Origin: Dipteronia dyeriana
Taxonomy: Eukaryota; Streptophyta; Magnoliopsida; Sapindales; Sapindaceae
Assembly: GCA_032871835.1 (NCBI GenBank)
Contig: CM065296.1
Span: 19,199,501-19,263,500, forward strand
Direction: 5' to 3'
DNA: 64,000 nt
The position numbers and the translations under genes were made by a program. Every line of letters starts with the position of its first letter. Position 1 is the first letter of the stretch. Shown piece after piece: positions 35,335 to 47,455 of the stretch. The notes under the pieces were generated by a model. That model ran no database searches, was not told where the DNA came from, and saw only the letters and a program-made list of their open reading frames with translations.

Positions 35335-36730
35335 ATTGGTATCAAAGCCTAGTTGTACGCTTGATTAATTAATGTATATGTACTTGAATCTTTTTCTTTT
35401 TATTGTATATATGCATGTTTTAGAAAGAAATGACACTCTAGGTATTTGTATATATATTTACATTGGAATGTATGGATATATATATGTTTTATATGTGGTT
35501 TGTTATTGCTCAACTTTGGTCCTAGAATTTCTATGTATTTTGTTTTAGGATTGTAATAAGAAGGGTGACCTATCATCGCTATAATATTCTTCCTGGTAGT
35601 TGCTATTTTTTTTTATCTTGTTATTGTAATAAAAAAAACGTCACTATGTTGTAATATAAAAAAATGCAGTATTTTTTTTATTTTAATTTTTTCGGTAATA
35701 CATTCAAGTATCGAAGACTCGAAGGTTTGAGGAATTGGAAGCAACCGGAACAAGTTTTGGACCATGTGAGCCATAGCAACAAACGTGCATGCAAAGAGCA
35801 CGTGGCAATGATTGTTATGGCATGGGTTGCGCACATCAGCCCTATGGAAGCCATGGGTTGGGCATGGCAACCCTTTATGGGTTTGTGGCTTGCGTTGGCC
35901 CATGGGTAAGGGCCAAGGGTGTGCATCCCCATGGGAGGCATCCGAGAGAGTCCGGACGACGAAGGTCGCGTGAAGACTTGTTCGCCAAGAAATAAGTTTT
36001 TTGTATTCCAAGACATGTAATTTACTTGCTTTTCTAGGATGGACCAAAATTATAGCTATTTATATTTTTTATAAATATTGCAATGTTTGTCATTGATTGA
36101 TAACATGTCATATAGAATAGGATAGTCACTCATATATCTCTTTTGGTATGAACATGCATTGAATGGTTTAGGTATCTAAATTGGCATCTTGATAATTTAG
36201 TAAATCATTCTTTGGAATTTGATCACACGCCTTAAATAATTGAGTGGGAGAAGGTATTTTTGGAACACCTACAACCTCCAAGTTTTGTTGAGCTTTATGT
36301 TTCGTGTAATACACTCCCAAGAGGTATTCATGAATGGAATTTAGCTAGATACTTCCTTACAAGGATAGACTAGACTAGACAATTAGCCCAAACGATATCT
36401 ACTTCCAAAGGAGGGATATTCGTGAGGGATTATATTGAAGGTCGATAACTTGGTAACACACTCAATGTAATTTTATTAATATCCTCCCAAGATTTCTTGT
36501 TAATAAAATTACATGGCTAAAGTTGAAAACGTTGATTGTTATGTTAAAAGTTAGATGGGACCTAGTCGAACTAAGTGGTACGAACTCCCAAAGGAGGTAT
36601 GACATTTATGGGTGTTGGATCACCGTTGAATTTTTTATGATTGAATTATTTTATTTAATTCAAGATAAATATTCGAAAGTGTTTTATCATGATTGTTTAC
36701 TTATATAATTTTTTGTATTAAAAATAAATC
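35335..36730 (+). other. Copia-3 primer-binding site and leader
   Basis: TTGGTATCAAAGCC at 35336-35349 matches the tRNA-Met primer site with one change. The remainder to the gag ATG is non-coding; 35760-35990 is GC-richer than its surroundings and rich in CCATGGG/CCCATGG motifs. Confidence 0.85.
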
Positions 36731-37672
36731 ATGGCCCCATCCCTAATCAATATCCTCAAAGATAATACTTTAATTGATGATAATTATGTCATATGGAAAA
36801 GGAATATTGGGTTTTTATTGCAATCTGAAAAGCATAAGTTCATTCTGTGCACTCTTAAACCACCTACTCCTACTAATTAATCTACTCAAGAGAAAAGAGA
36901 TGAGTATCAGCTGTGGGAGTCTTCTGATGAGATGACTAAATGTTACATTATGGCCACCATCTCCGACGTGTTGCAATAGCAACATGGTGGAATGAAGACT
37001 GCTGCAGATATAATGATGTTACTAGAGGAGATGTTTGCTATGAGGTCTAGAACGACTAAGAGAGAGGCAGTGACTGCTTTTATGAATCTTAGGATAAAAC
37101 CTGGATAAGCTGTGAAAGATGACATGATGAAAGTCATAGCACATCTGAACATTGCTGAACTGAATGATGCTGAGATAGATGGTGAGACCAAAATTGACAT
37201 GATTGTCAACTTACTGTCGGATTCCTTTAATCAATTCAAGTTGGACTACACCTTGAATAATAAGGAATACACCTTGCAAGGCCTGATGCAAGATGTTCAA
37301 AGCGAGTAAAAAATCCTTGTGAAAGGCAATGGTCAAGAGATTCATACCGTAGGTAAAGTTGCTTATGTTAAGACCCGTAAGAAGGTCAAGAAACAATAGA
37401 AGAAAAAGCAACTAGGACCTACTTAGAAGGAGACAAAGAAAGTAATCAAGATCAAAGGGAAGTGTTTCCTCTGTGGTGAAAAGGGACATTGGAAAAGAAA
37501 TTTCCCAAAGTCTCAAGACAAGAAGGAAGAAGGTAATATTAATTATCTTGAAACATGTTTTTTGGTGGATTCTATGGATTCTTGGATCATAGGCTCCAGA
37601 GCCACTAATCATGTTTGTTTTTCGTTATAGGGGTTCAAGGAAAGGAAAAGGCTTAATGAGAACGAATTCAAC
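36731..37672 (+). pseudogene. Copia-3 gag and protease, degenerate
   Basis: From ATG 36731 the frame reads MAPSLINILKDNTLIDDNYV, then YQLWESSDEMTKCYIMATIS and, past stops at about 36879, 36977 and 37107, LLEEMFAMRSRTTKREAV and INLLSDSFNQFKLDY-like sequence. The zinc knuckle is KCFLCGEKGHWKRNF: the last cysteine is phenylalanine. The protease site is SWIIGSRATNHVCF, in which the catalytic DSG has become GSR. Both changes disable the proteins. Reading frame is otherwise well kept. Confidence 0.9.
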
Positions 37673-38510
37673 TTGCGTATAGGCAATGGAGCGTTGGTGT
37701 CTGCTAGTTCAACGGGAGATATTAGAATTAGTTTAGATTCATATAGGCATTTAGATTTAATATACGTTTATTATGTACCTCAATTTAAGAGGAATTTATT
37801 TTCTGTTTCTTGTTTAAACAAATTTGGTTATTCGGTTACTTTTAATAAAGCTTTTATTATTAGTAAGAATGACAAAATTATTCGCAAAGGTACATTGGAA
37901 AACGGTTTATTCTATTTGCATGGAAATATCTCTCACTTGTTAGACACGGAATCAACAAAACCTAATCATAAAAGAGTAAAATTATCAAAAGATGAAACCT
38001 ACCTATGTCATTTACGCCTAGGTCATATTAACCTTAATAGGATTAAAAGATTGGTAAGTGAGGAACCTCAAAGTGACTTAAAGGTTGATGATCTACCAAC
38101 TTGTGAATCTTGTTTGGAAGGTAAAATGACCAAAAGGTCGTTTATGACCAAAGGCACAAGAGCCATCGAATGTTTAGGATTGATACATAATGATGTGTGT
38201 AGACCTATGAGCATTCAAGCTAGAGGTGGATATGAGTACTTCATCACTTTCACAGATGATCACTCAAGATTTGGCTATGTGTATCTTATGAGACATAAGT
38301 CGGATGCTTTTGACATGTTCAAAGCATTTAAAGCTGAAGTTGAAAATCAGCTTGAAAAACGCATAAAAATCTTGAGGTCTGATCGTGGTGGAGAATATCT
38401 ATCTAGTGAGTTTCAGTAATATGTTATTGATAATGGGATAATTTCTCAGTTTTCTGCACCAGGCACACCTCAACAAAATATGGTGGTAGAAAAGGAGAAA
38501 TAGAACTCTT
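37673..38510 (+). pseudogene. Copia-3 GAG-pre-integrase and integrase
   Basis: An almost intact frame runs to 38417. HHCC module: CHLRLGHINLNRIKRLV and CESCLEGKMTKRSF. Catalytic core: LGLIHNDVCRPM, GYEYFITFTDDHSR and KILRSDRGGEYLSSEF. A stop follows, then a frameshift near 38490 through the [11 protein letters not shown] segment that carries the third acidic residue; the usual N-G-V-A-E is altered around it. Confidence 0.92.
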
Positions 38511-39800
38511 TTGGACATGGTTAGGTCTATGTTGAGTTATTCAATGCTTCCTGATTCTTTTTGGGGATATGTTTTACAAACCGCAACGTACATTCTAAAT
38601 GGTGTACCATCTAAGTCGGTTCCTAAAACACTGCATGAGTTGTGGACCGGGCGAAAGCCTAGTTTACAACACTTAAGGATATTTCGATGTCCTGCGCACG
38701 TGTTAAAAGGAAAGACAGAAAAGATGGAGTCCCATTCAGAAACATGCATATTTGTAGGGTATCCAAAAGGAACAAAAGGATATTATTTTTTTAGTCCTTC
38801 AGATCTTAAAGTATTTGTTTCGACAAATGCTAAATTTCTGGAAGAGGACTATATGAATATTTTTGTGCCTAAAAGTAGAATTGTCCTGAATGAGCTTTTA
38901 AGAGATACAATTCCACGAGAGGTTTCGCAACCAAGCCCAATTGTAAGTTCCATACAAACACAAGATCAACAATCTACCATACCTCGTCGTAGTGGGAGGG
39001 TTGTTAGACAACCCGAGAGATACATCGGTCTAGAAGAATCTATAGAGAATCTTCTGGACGACGATGATCCATATACGTACAAGGAAGCAATAGAAGATGT
39101 TGATTTTCACCATTGGCAAAAGGCATTGCAATCCGAAATTCAATCTATGTTCAAAAACAAAGTCTGGTCTCTTGTAGACTTACCTAAAGGGATAAAACCC
39201 ATCGGGTGTAAGTGGGTATACAAAAGGAAAAGAGGAATGGATGGAAATGTGGAAACCTATAAAGCTAGATTGGTAGCTAAAGGTTATACACAGAAGGAAG
39301 GTATCGATTATGAAGAAACCTTCTCTTCTGTGGCCATGCTTAAATCCATTAGGATACTCTTATCCATTGCGGCATCTCTAGACTTAGAGATTTGGCAAAT
39401 GGATGTCAAGACAACTTTCCTTAATGGAATTCTAGACTAAAGCATCTACATGATGCAACCAGAAGGATTCATTGAAAAAGGCCAAGAGGAAAGGGTATGC
39501 AAGTTGTAATGATTCTTATATGGATTAAAGCAAGCATCCAAATCCTAGAACATAAGGTTCGATCAAGCCGTGAAAAGTTTTGGATTTATTCAAAACCTTG
39601 ACGAACCTTGTGTATACAAAAGGATTAAAGGCAACAAGTTGGTTTTCCTAGTTCTTTACGTTGATGATATACTACTCATCGAAAACGATGTAGGTGTATT
39701 GACATCAATAAAAGAATGGTTAGCAGAACTATTTGATATGAAGGACTTAAGAGAAGCAAGTTATATTCTTGGTATCCAAGTCATAAGGGATAGAAAGAAT
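38511..39800 (+). pseudogene. Copia-3 integrase tail and reverse transcriptase
   Basis: The longest open frame in the window (38511-39440) begins in the integrase C-terminal half ([54 protein letters not shown]), crosses the linker with [16 protein letters not shown], and enters [31 protein letters not shown] and motif [13 protein letters not shown]. It stops at ILD. After two stops near 39508 and 39549 the frame resumes with the catalytic YVDD in FLVLYVDDILL near 39660 and DLREASYILGIQVIRDRKN. Confidence 0.93.
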
Positions 39801-40500
39801 AGAATGATTGCATTATCCCAAGCTTCATACATAGATAAAATCTTGTCTAGGTTTCCCATGCAAGATTCCAAGAAAGGTATGTTACTTTTCAGACCTGGAA
39901 TCAAACTTTCTAGGGAAAAAGTTCCTAAGAATGAGCATGAAGAGCAATTCATGAGTAGGGTTCCATATGCATCGGCAGTTGGAAGTCTCATGTATGCGAT
40001 GATCTACACTAGACCAAATATTTGTTTTGCTGTGGGCTTAGTTAGCAGTTTTCAATCAAAATCTGGTCCTGATCACTAGACGACAGTCAAGCATATTTTC
40101 AAGTATCTTAGAAGAACGAGATTATATGCTTGTGTACTTTGGAGGGGATTTAATTCCCATTAAGTATACAAATTCTGATTTTGAGTCAGATTCTGATTCT
40201 AGTAGATCAATATCAGGATCTGTGTTTACTATTGGAGGAGGGGTTGTCATATCGAGGAGTATCAAGCAATCTTGTATTGCCGATTCCACCATGGAAGCCG
40301 AGTGTGTTGCCGCATGCGAGACTGCTAAAGAGATCTCTGGCTCCGCTAATTCTTGATTGACTTGGAAATGATTTATGATGTGAATAAGCAGATCACTATC
40401 TATTGGGACAATAGTGGAGCAGTGGCTAATTCAAGAGAACCAAGAAATCAAAAGAGAGGAAACACATGAAAAAAGTATCACCTTATAAAGGAAATTGTGC
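39801..40500 (+). pseudogene. Copia-3 RT connection and RNase H
   Basis: Continuation LSQASYIDKILSRFPMQDSK and ASAVGSLMYAMIYTRPNI, a stop at 40077, then RNase H with SISGSVFTIGGGVVISRSIK, ADSTMEAECVAACETAKE and, after frame changes, a NSGAVAN-like segment near 40415 and HIKKYHLIKEIVH-type end. All three domain signatures are recognisable but broken. Confidence 0.9.
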
Positions 40501-40635
40501 ATAGGGTGACGTGACAGTTACCAAGATCATGTAAGCAAATAATCTAGTTGATCCCTTTACATAGGCTCTTCAACAAAAGAGTTTTTATGGGCATCTAGAG
40601 AACATTGGGATGAGAGATATGACACATTTACTATA

Positions 40636-40650
40636 GAGCAAGTGGGAGAT
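40636..40650 (+). promoter_or_regulatory. Copia-3 polypurine tract
   Basis: GAGCAAGTGGGAGAT directly precedes the 3' LTR at 40651, the canonical copia primer tract. Confidence 0.9.
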
Positions 40651-42278
40651 TGTTAGGATTATGCTCGATAGCAAGAGTGTAATAATGTATTTGACGATCT
40701 TTTCATATTAATAAAGTGATTTCTAGTTTAACAAATCTTATAGCATTTATAATTTAATTATTATAATTGTCAAAAGTAAATAATCATAAGGTCAAAAGAC
40801 TATAAGAAAAGAAGAATTGTTCATACATCTAGATATGTATGAGGTAGACACAATTTTTTAGTTAGTCTTGAATAACATTCACAACTTAAGATAAAAGGTT
40901 GGGCACCTTTACCTTGTCAAAGTGGTAGATTCTTTTGCTAGCATTTGAGTGGGATCAAATGTGTTATGGTGAGTCTAAAATCATCAAGGTGTGGTGTCTT
41001 TGGGCAAAAGAATCGAGTGCACTGTGTGCATTGAATAGGATCACAATGAAATACTTTATCTAGAACCGTCAATGGATAAAAGTTTTCATTTGAAGACAAT
41101 CAGAGAGTCTATCTCAATCCTGAGATAATTGATGGACTTATGGTTGCAAGTGTTATCATTTGAGCTATTAGTGGGTACGATTATATACCATAGTCTATCC
41201 TCGATAGTTTGGTGGTATTCATTTGTTAATCGATAGAAGACTTCATTTATAGATATGGACATCGTGGCTCCATTTATTAAATGAGAGTAGGATACCATCA
41301 TATGGATGTTTTGAGGTATTTGATATTAAGTCTTAACGTTAAGTTTTCAATAATGTTTATTGAAACATGACTTCTGGACAAGTCAAAATATCCAAGTTCG
41401 AAATGTGGTCATATGAGTAAATATGGTAACTTGGAGAGCTATAGGCTGTCTATGAGCTCTTGCGATTACTGGTATTCTTCACGAGGATACACTTTCTCCA
41501 ATAAGATTGTCTAGGGCATGAATGAGTAACATCAACTTATTCTATCTTTATTTAAAAGTTCAATTTTAGTTCTTTAGTGGAATGAACTAAAATTAAATAG
41601 ATCGGATCTAAGTGAATCATTTGTTGATTGTGATTGGATTGTGTCTGTTGGAGCTTAAATTTAGATAGCCCGCCAAGATCCCCAATCGACACAAACTTGC
41701 ATGGATCACTTGATATATTCTACCAGACCAATTTAGGGGTCCATCTAGAATTGTATTAAGAAATGTGAACTTGTTTTTTTTTTTTTTTTGTAAAAATAGG
41801 TCTAGTTCATATGAGAACTTTTTATTAAGGTCCAATGAATTTAATAAAATAAGAAAAATAATATATGGTCCATATATATGTGTTGGGAGGTAATGCTATT
41901 TAGAATAGCTTAATTATATTATATTATTTTATTATTTAATTAATTAATTGAAAATTAATTAATTTAGTGATTAATTAATTATTTAATTAAAAGTCAAAAT
42001 CTTTTTCTAGTAGGAGATGGTCTCCTAATATTATACTATTGTTGGTAGTATAATTAATATTAAAGACTATATTTGATAAGTAGATAAATAAAAGGAATTA
42101 TTTATCTAATCAAATTAGGAAGTCTTTAATATGGTTACAAATACACTATTGAATTGGATTAGGAGTCTTGGTGTAGGATAGAATTCCTTTTAGAAAAGGA
42201 TTCTTAGCAACCAAGTAAATCCTTCTTAGGAAATGATTTGTGATCCTCATATATATTCTATGAAGATTTCGGCCAGCC

Positions 42279-42316
<38 letters not shown>

Positions 42317-42416
42317 AGGATAGAATTCATTTTAGATAAGGATTCTTAACTACCAAATAAATCCACCTAAGGAAATGATTCGTGCCAACCAAGTAAATCC
42401 TTCTTAGGAGAGGATT

Positions 42417-42468
<52 letters not shown>

Positions 42469-43044
42469 TGTTAATTTTGGCCAGCCTAAGGTCATTTCAT
42501 AGAATTAATTTCGGCATTTTGAGGGAGAAAATTTTGATTTTACTCTAGGCAAAATTCGATCAGCTCTAAGAAATAGTGTGAGATTCAGCAAAGAAGAAAA
42601 GGAATAAAGAACGATTAGTTTTTGATAGTACACTAGTAGCCTTCACATTAAAAGGTTTTGTGTACAGCATCGAATCAAGGTTCACGCGAGTTTCAATCAA
42701 ATTGATTGATAATTCACAAGTGATCTGACGTTCTTTGTTTTCTTCTTGGAGGATTATTGTAACTAACAAAGAGAAAGATTTTGTTTGTTTCTATCCTCAG
42801 GTATACAATTAAAAGCAGAGGGAGCACACACTCCTAGGTGATTCACATTTGTGATTGGATTGGAAGATCTTACGAAATCAATTCGGCGCTTGTTCAATCG
42901 TCACGAGATAAAGGTACGACACTTTTTATATACATCAATTAAGGTTAAGGTTCTTGTTATTCAAAAGGAAAATTTTTATTTATACGAAACCCTAATTCTT
43001 ATTAAATTTGCTCGCTTCCGCTGTATGGGATGATTTTCCCTACA
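40651..43044 (+). repeat. Copia-3 3' LTR
   Basis: It begins TGTTAGGATTATGCTC and ends TTTTCCCTACA. Differences from the 5' LTR are mainly substitutions and the length of the TA microsatellites near 42280-42310 and 42420-42465. A further LTR of this family lies reversed at 63783-64000. Confidence 0.94.
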
Positions 43045-43082
43045 CAATATTACAACGGTATTTTTGTTTACATTGATTTCAG

Positions 43083-44470
43083 GCAAACGTCGAAACGGTG
43101 GAGTCTATTGACAAGTCTTTTTTTTATGGAATTGGAAGATCCTACAAAGTGGTTGTCCACTGACGTAGGTGTATATTTTTTTTGATTTCATAGTTTGTCT
43201 ATGTATTCGTTATGTATAAATTTTTTAAATATATTGTATAAATTTTCTAGATTTTTATTCATTTATTAGTTTTTATGAAACAACACGTGGATGCATACAT
43301 GAGCAACTTGGCAAAAAGGCAGGAATCGGACCTCGATAACTACAGATATAGCTTAATTCTATTGTCCTCTGAATTTTATGTAAGTATAGTACACACATGT
43401 CTAGTTGGCAAAAATATGAGTGCAATTTGCATCAACTTATAATTCACGTTTGTTACAGACAAAACTAAATTTGGCATGGAAAAAGATACTTCAGACAGAC
43501 AACGAAGCCGAATCTTCTTTCGATGCACTCGTTTTTGAATGTCCGTAGGATTGGATTGATTATAGTTATGGTAACAGACCGGGATGGCGACAGCCTTGGT
43601 GGTTGTATACACAAGTGAGTTGTATTAGTTTATGTATTCTATAATCTTGTCAAAAAAGAACATCTATTAGTTATATATATGTGCTATTTTTTAGGGTATT
43701 CAAATGTTGTCTTCTGTGGTTGTATCAAATACAACCCACACATTTGAGGTTTTATTCTGTATTTTTAATGAACGTTTATGTTGGCTATTTTTTAATGCAG
43801 TTGTGTGTTCCCTACTGTGTTGGGGAACCAGATGGTCACTGGATATTATGCAAGGTTGATTTGATTGACCATCGCATTACCCTATTTGACCCAACCAGAG
43901 CAAAGACAAAATCAATTCAAGTCATGCTTTTCAAGCAACTAATGCATTGAGGCGACTGCTGCCAAGTATTATGAACAAGTATGGTTTCTTTTCAAATAGG
44001 AGCGAAAAACCACGAGGAGATGTGTTCACTATTTCGGTGTCCAGCAATCAAATGATCCCTCAACAGGTTGAAAAATGTAGTTGTGGAGTTTTTATTTATA
44101 AGTATGCAGAGACTTCAATTTTTAAGAATGGTAACTGGAAGTGGGGACAGAAGGAAATGGGCGACTTTAAAAAAGAAATAACATTCTAGATATATAACAA
44201 TAGTGTACCATACAAGTCTCCTATAGATTTGTATACGAATTTACAGGTTCGAATAACCCACTGCCTTTTTTCATGATATGTTCTTTAGTTTGTCGACAAG
44301 TAATTATTTCATTGTTTGTTTGTTTTGTTTAGAGTACAGAGGTGGATTATGAAAGGTTGGAGTTTTTTTTTACAACTGGGATGGACAACAAAGGGTTCAA
44401 AGGCTGATGGATAGCAAATGGAGAACCAGTGGATTTATTTTGTTTGGATGTTTTTTATAAATCAGAATAA
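43083..44470 (+). pseudogene. ULP-type gene, 3' exons: Ulp1 cysteine protease domain
   Basis: The intron closes with TTGATTTCAG at 43073-43082. Exons follow at 43083-43164, about 43276-43379, 43459-43613 (NLAWKKILQTDNEAESSFD, GWRQPWWLYTQ) and from 43801. The last carries the protease core: VGEPDGHWILCKVDLIDH with catalytic His in GHW, ITLFDPTRAK with the Asp, then after a frameshift at about 43947 LLPSIMNKYGFFSN and EKCSCGVFIYKYAE with the catalytic Cys. This is the C48 SUMO-protease fold; intact members remove SUMO from proteins. The coding frame has stops, so it is a pseudogene. Confidence 0.87.
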
Positions 44471-44554
44471 TGATGTCTTTAATTTTGTACATGGATGTTA
44501 TGGAGTCCTAGCGAAATACTGATGTGTTATGGATATGTTCAGGTATAAATTTTG

Positions 44555-45025
44555 TGTCACTAGTGTGTTTCATTTCTCACCACTTGTGTGTTTAATTTTC
44601 CAATACCACGGGTGTGTTTAACTATCCAATAGCAGCAATGTGTTTAATTGTTGAATAACACTGGTGTGTTTAATTCGTGACAACTGGTGTGTTTAATTTG
44701 TAATGCACTGGTGTATTTAATTGTTGAATTGCACTAGTGTGTTTAATTTTTAGGGCACTGGTGTGTTTTAATTTTAGGGCACTGGTGTGTTTAATTGTTG
44801 AATAGCACTAGTGTGTTTAATTTGAGACAACTGGTGTGTTTAATTTTTAGGGCACCAGTGTGTTTAATTCGTGACAACTGGTGTGTTTAATTGGTTATGA
44901 CTGGTGTGTTTAATTGTTGAATAGCACTGGTGTGTTTAATTTTTAGGGCACTGGTGTGTTTAATTCGTGACAACTGGTGTGTTTTATTATTAGGCACTGA
45001 TTTGTTCAATTATTTAAATACAATG
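44555..45025 (+). repeat. GTGTGTTTAATT minisatellite, right array
   Basis: About 20 imperfect units of 21-27 bp, for example CTGGTGTGTTTAATTTTTAG and GTGTGTTTAATTCGTGACAA. The core is identical to that of the array at 29950-30660 but the spacer words differ (TTTTAGGGCA, GTTGAATAGCA, CGTGACAA). It begins just after the ULP coding remnant. Confidence 0.92.
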
Positions 45026-45519
45026 GCGTGTTTAATTTGTTTGTCTGTTCAAATAACACATTATGTTCAAATATATGTTTTCATCAACTTTTGAATGTTC
45101 ATTTGTGTACTTTTTTTTTGAACAACTTAATTGAATAATCATCACATTGCATGTACTTTTAAAAAATATATATGCTAAATAATGAAATTCATTTCGTAAA
45201 ATAAAACTACATGAACACAAAATAAGTTGATAGCAACACAACAATTTTTCAATTGATAACAGTTGATAGCAGTATACAACCACCAAATTACAAGTCTTGC
45301 ATAGTAAAACATAATTGTAGTTTCCAATCCAATTACAAGTCTACAACAAGTACACAAGCATCCATTTGACAGAAGCGACCATACATTTGATTTATTTGCA
45401 CGCTTTAACATGGCTGTAAACAAAGAACCAATTTATTCCAATAGACACTAATATATAAAGTTTAGTAAAAAGAACCCAAAAGCTGTTTACTGATATGAAA
45501 ATTTTATAGGGACATAACT
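45026..45519. other. Intergenic space between ULP and mudrA pseudogenes
   Basis: Non-coding AT-rich sequence separating the 3' ends of two convergent genes. Nothing further recognised. Confidence 0.6.
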
Positions 45520-47433
45520 CATTCAATATCATTGGCTGGATCCGTAGGGTTATCATATGGCTGTGTTGGACACGTCCTTATGTTGTGTCCCTCTTGTCCA
45601 CATGACTTGCACTTACGACATTGGTGCGGTCGTGGATTTTTTTATGGGTTTGGAACATTGCAATGCTGATAGACCGGAGGGTTTGTACAATTTTTTTGGT
45701 TGTGCCCAAATTTCTTACATATGGTACAATACCTACTCCTACGACCATGCTCGCCTGCAGACGGAACCCTATTCTTTCTTGGTCTACCGGCTTGAGGACG
45801 CTAGTCTGGTGGAAGAACAACTTCTGCACATACTTCCTCTGGAGTATTCCATTCGCTTAGGTGTCCAACATGAAATATGAGACCAGAATAGCTTTCCAAC
45901 CAGGTGCTTGTTTTGTAGAAATCAGAACAAAAGTCGACAAATATTTTTTTACAGTGCCTATAACAACAGTCAATATAAAAAAATTAAATGTAATCATTAA
46001 CAAAAAATGCATATAAGTATTAGTAGAATATATACCATATAGCAACTAATGCATGACTACAAGGCAATAGCTCATTCTGAAATTCTCTACACGTACAAGT
46101 CTTCTCAGAAAGGTTTACTAAGCCATCTTTCTCACTGTCCTTCACATTGAAATTAACATGATCTATTGGGCGCACCGTGTACTTATGTGATGTCTCATTT
46201 TTTTTTGGTTAATTTCTCAGTAGCCCACCGGGACAGTTATGTTGTATTTTTGGATGCGGCATCAAGACGTTCTTGAAACCATTTCTGCATCATATCTCTA
46301 ACGTACTCAACCAATGTTGTTATTGGCAACAGATGGGCAAACCGTTAACAATTGTTCATGCACTCCACAGTATTGGAAGTCATCCCATTAACGCCTAACC
46401 TGACAGTAGGCACGAGACCATCTATGAGGGCCAACTCTCATCAGATATTCATAAGCTCGCATGTTTACATGGCTTAACTCTCGCATCATTTCCAGGAACT
46501 CTGTTTATCTATGTGCCCTAGAAGCATCATGGAACAAATTGCATACAGCATGGCTTTTGAATCTATTCTTCAGGTTCATGTTCATATGAAAAACACAAAG
46601 ACCATGAGGTATTTCACGGTACTCTTTAGCCATAGCTACCTTGACTGCAGGACTGCGATCGGAAATGATGATACAATTCGTAGGACATCCTATTGCCTAT
46701 TTCAACTCCTTTAAAAACCAAGTCCATGAATCCTCGCATTCAACATAACCCCAACCATAAGTAAGAGGGAACACTTGATTGTTTGCATCTTGGCATGCTG
46801 CAATAAACATGACACCGCCAAACCTACCCTTCAAATGAGTTGTATTAATGCAAATTGCAGGACGTATGGTCGTCTGAAACCCGACAAGTGAAGCACTAAA
46901 AGCAATAAAAAATTATTCAAATTTTTTATCAGCGTCCGTCTTTATTGTTGTTACAGTACCATGATTAACGCGTTTCAATTCGTGGCAGTATGCAAGCAAC
47001 AACTGATATGAAAGATCAGAGAACCAAAAACATTTTGTTCAGCAAGTCCTTTTGCCCTCAATGCCTTTGTATATAGCAAACTAAGTCCGCATTCCAATTG
47101 CATATCAGTCATGATTTCTTTGGGTTTCAGAGATCGACCACTAACTGCAAGTTTCGATGACAGTATATCACCAATAAGCCATGCGCTTGCTTGTCGATGA
47201 CGGTTGTGCAAGTCATCAATTGTACAACTATGTTCTTCCTCAAATTTTTGAACTATCCAATCATTCCCACCTTCCATCTTAACCACACGGAATTGAAATT
47301 TACATTCAGGATCCTTGCAACCAACTTCATATCTAACCGTGGATGACCTTGTCATGCGGATTTCAAAATTCTCCTTTAGTGCGTACTCCTGCAAAGCTAG
47401 CTTCAAAGCTTTTTTTGCTTTCGAACATCCCAC
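45520..47433 (-). pseudogene. mudrA: mudrA-type MULE transposase, degenerate
   Basis: Minus strand. The N-terminal frame (47433 to about 47010) is the MuDR DNA-binding domain: KKALKLALQEYALKENFEI, CKDPECKFQFRVV, HSCTIDDLHNRHRQASAWL and KAKGLAEQ-like end. After a frameshift the MULE catalytic region reads TTHLKGRFGGVMFIAACQDA, VFPLTYGWGYVECEDSW, CIIISDRSPAVKVAMAKEY and GLCVFHMNMNLK. The SWIM finger is CREFQNELLPCSHALVA near 46070. An intron-like gap precedes a C-terminal CCHC region (YCTICKKFGHNQKNC, about 45700) and a second finger (CKSCGQEGHNIRTCP, about 45580-45620). Stops and frameshifts make it inactive. It converges on the ULP gene. Confidence 0.9.
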
Positions 47434-47455
47434 CTTTGGATAAGCGATTACAGGA

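Larger units (their letters stand above)
32940..43044 (+). mobile_element. Copia-3: Ty1/copia element inside a ULP-gene intron
   Basis: LTRs of 2395 bp (32940-35334) and 2394 bp (40651-43044) flank a plus-strand gag-protease-integrase-RT-RNase H region; both sides carry the 5-bp duplication CAATA (32935-32939 and 43045-43049). It lies between the splice donor at 32888 and the acceptor at 43081-43082 of the host ULP pseudogene. The primer site and polypurine tract are standard. It belongs to the same broad lineage as Copia-1 (shared SKSVPKT and [17 protein letters not shown] motifs) but has unrelated LTRs. All domains contain stops. Confidence 0.96.
28810..47455. mobile_element. Mutator-like element carrying a ULP-type protease gene (Kaonashi-like)
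   Basis: A plus-strand DUF1985/Ulp1 protease pseudogene (30702-44470, interrupted by Copia-3) and a minus-strand mudrA transposase pseudogene (47433-45520) converge. Plant MULEs with exactly this pair are established (Kaonashi group). The left boundary is inferred at the sequence starting GGGAGAACTTTATAAGTAACC after the AT repeat; no matching inverted repeat is found near 47455, where Athila LTR sequence begins, so the right terminus seems lost. Without Copia-3 the element would span roughly 8.5 kb. Boundaries are the weak part of this call; the gene content is firm. Confidence 0.7.

Noticed and set aside
35613..36047. 144-residue minus-strand and overlapping plus-strand open frames
   Set aside because: They lie in the Copia-3 leader, are antisense to the element, and reflect GC-richer CCATGGG-type sequence with few stops.
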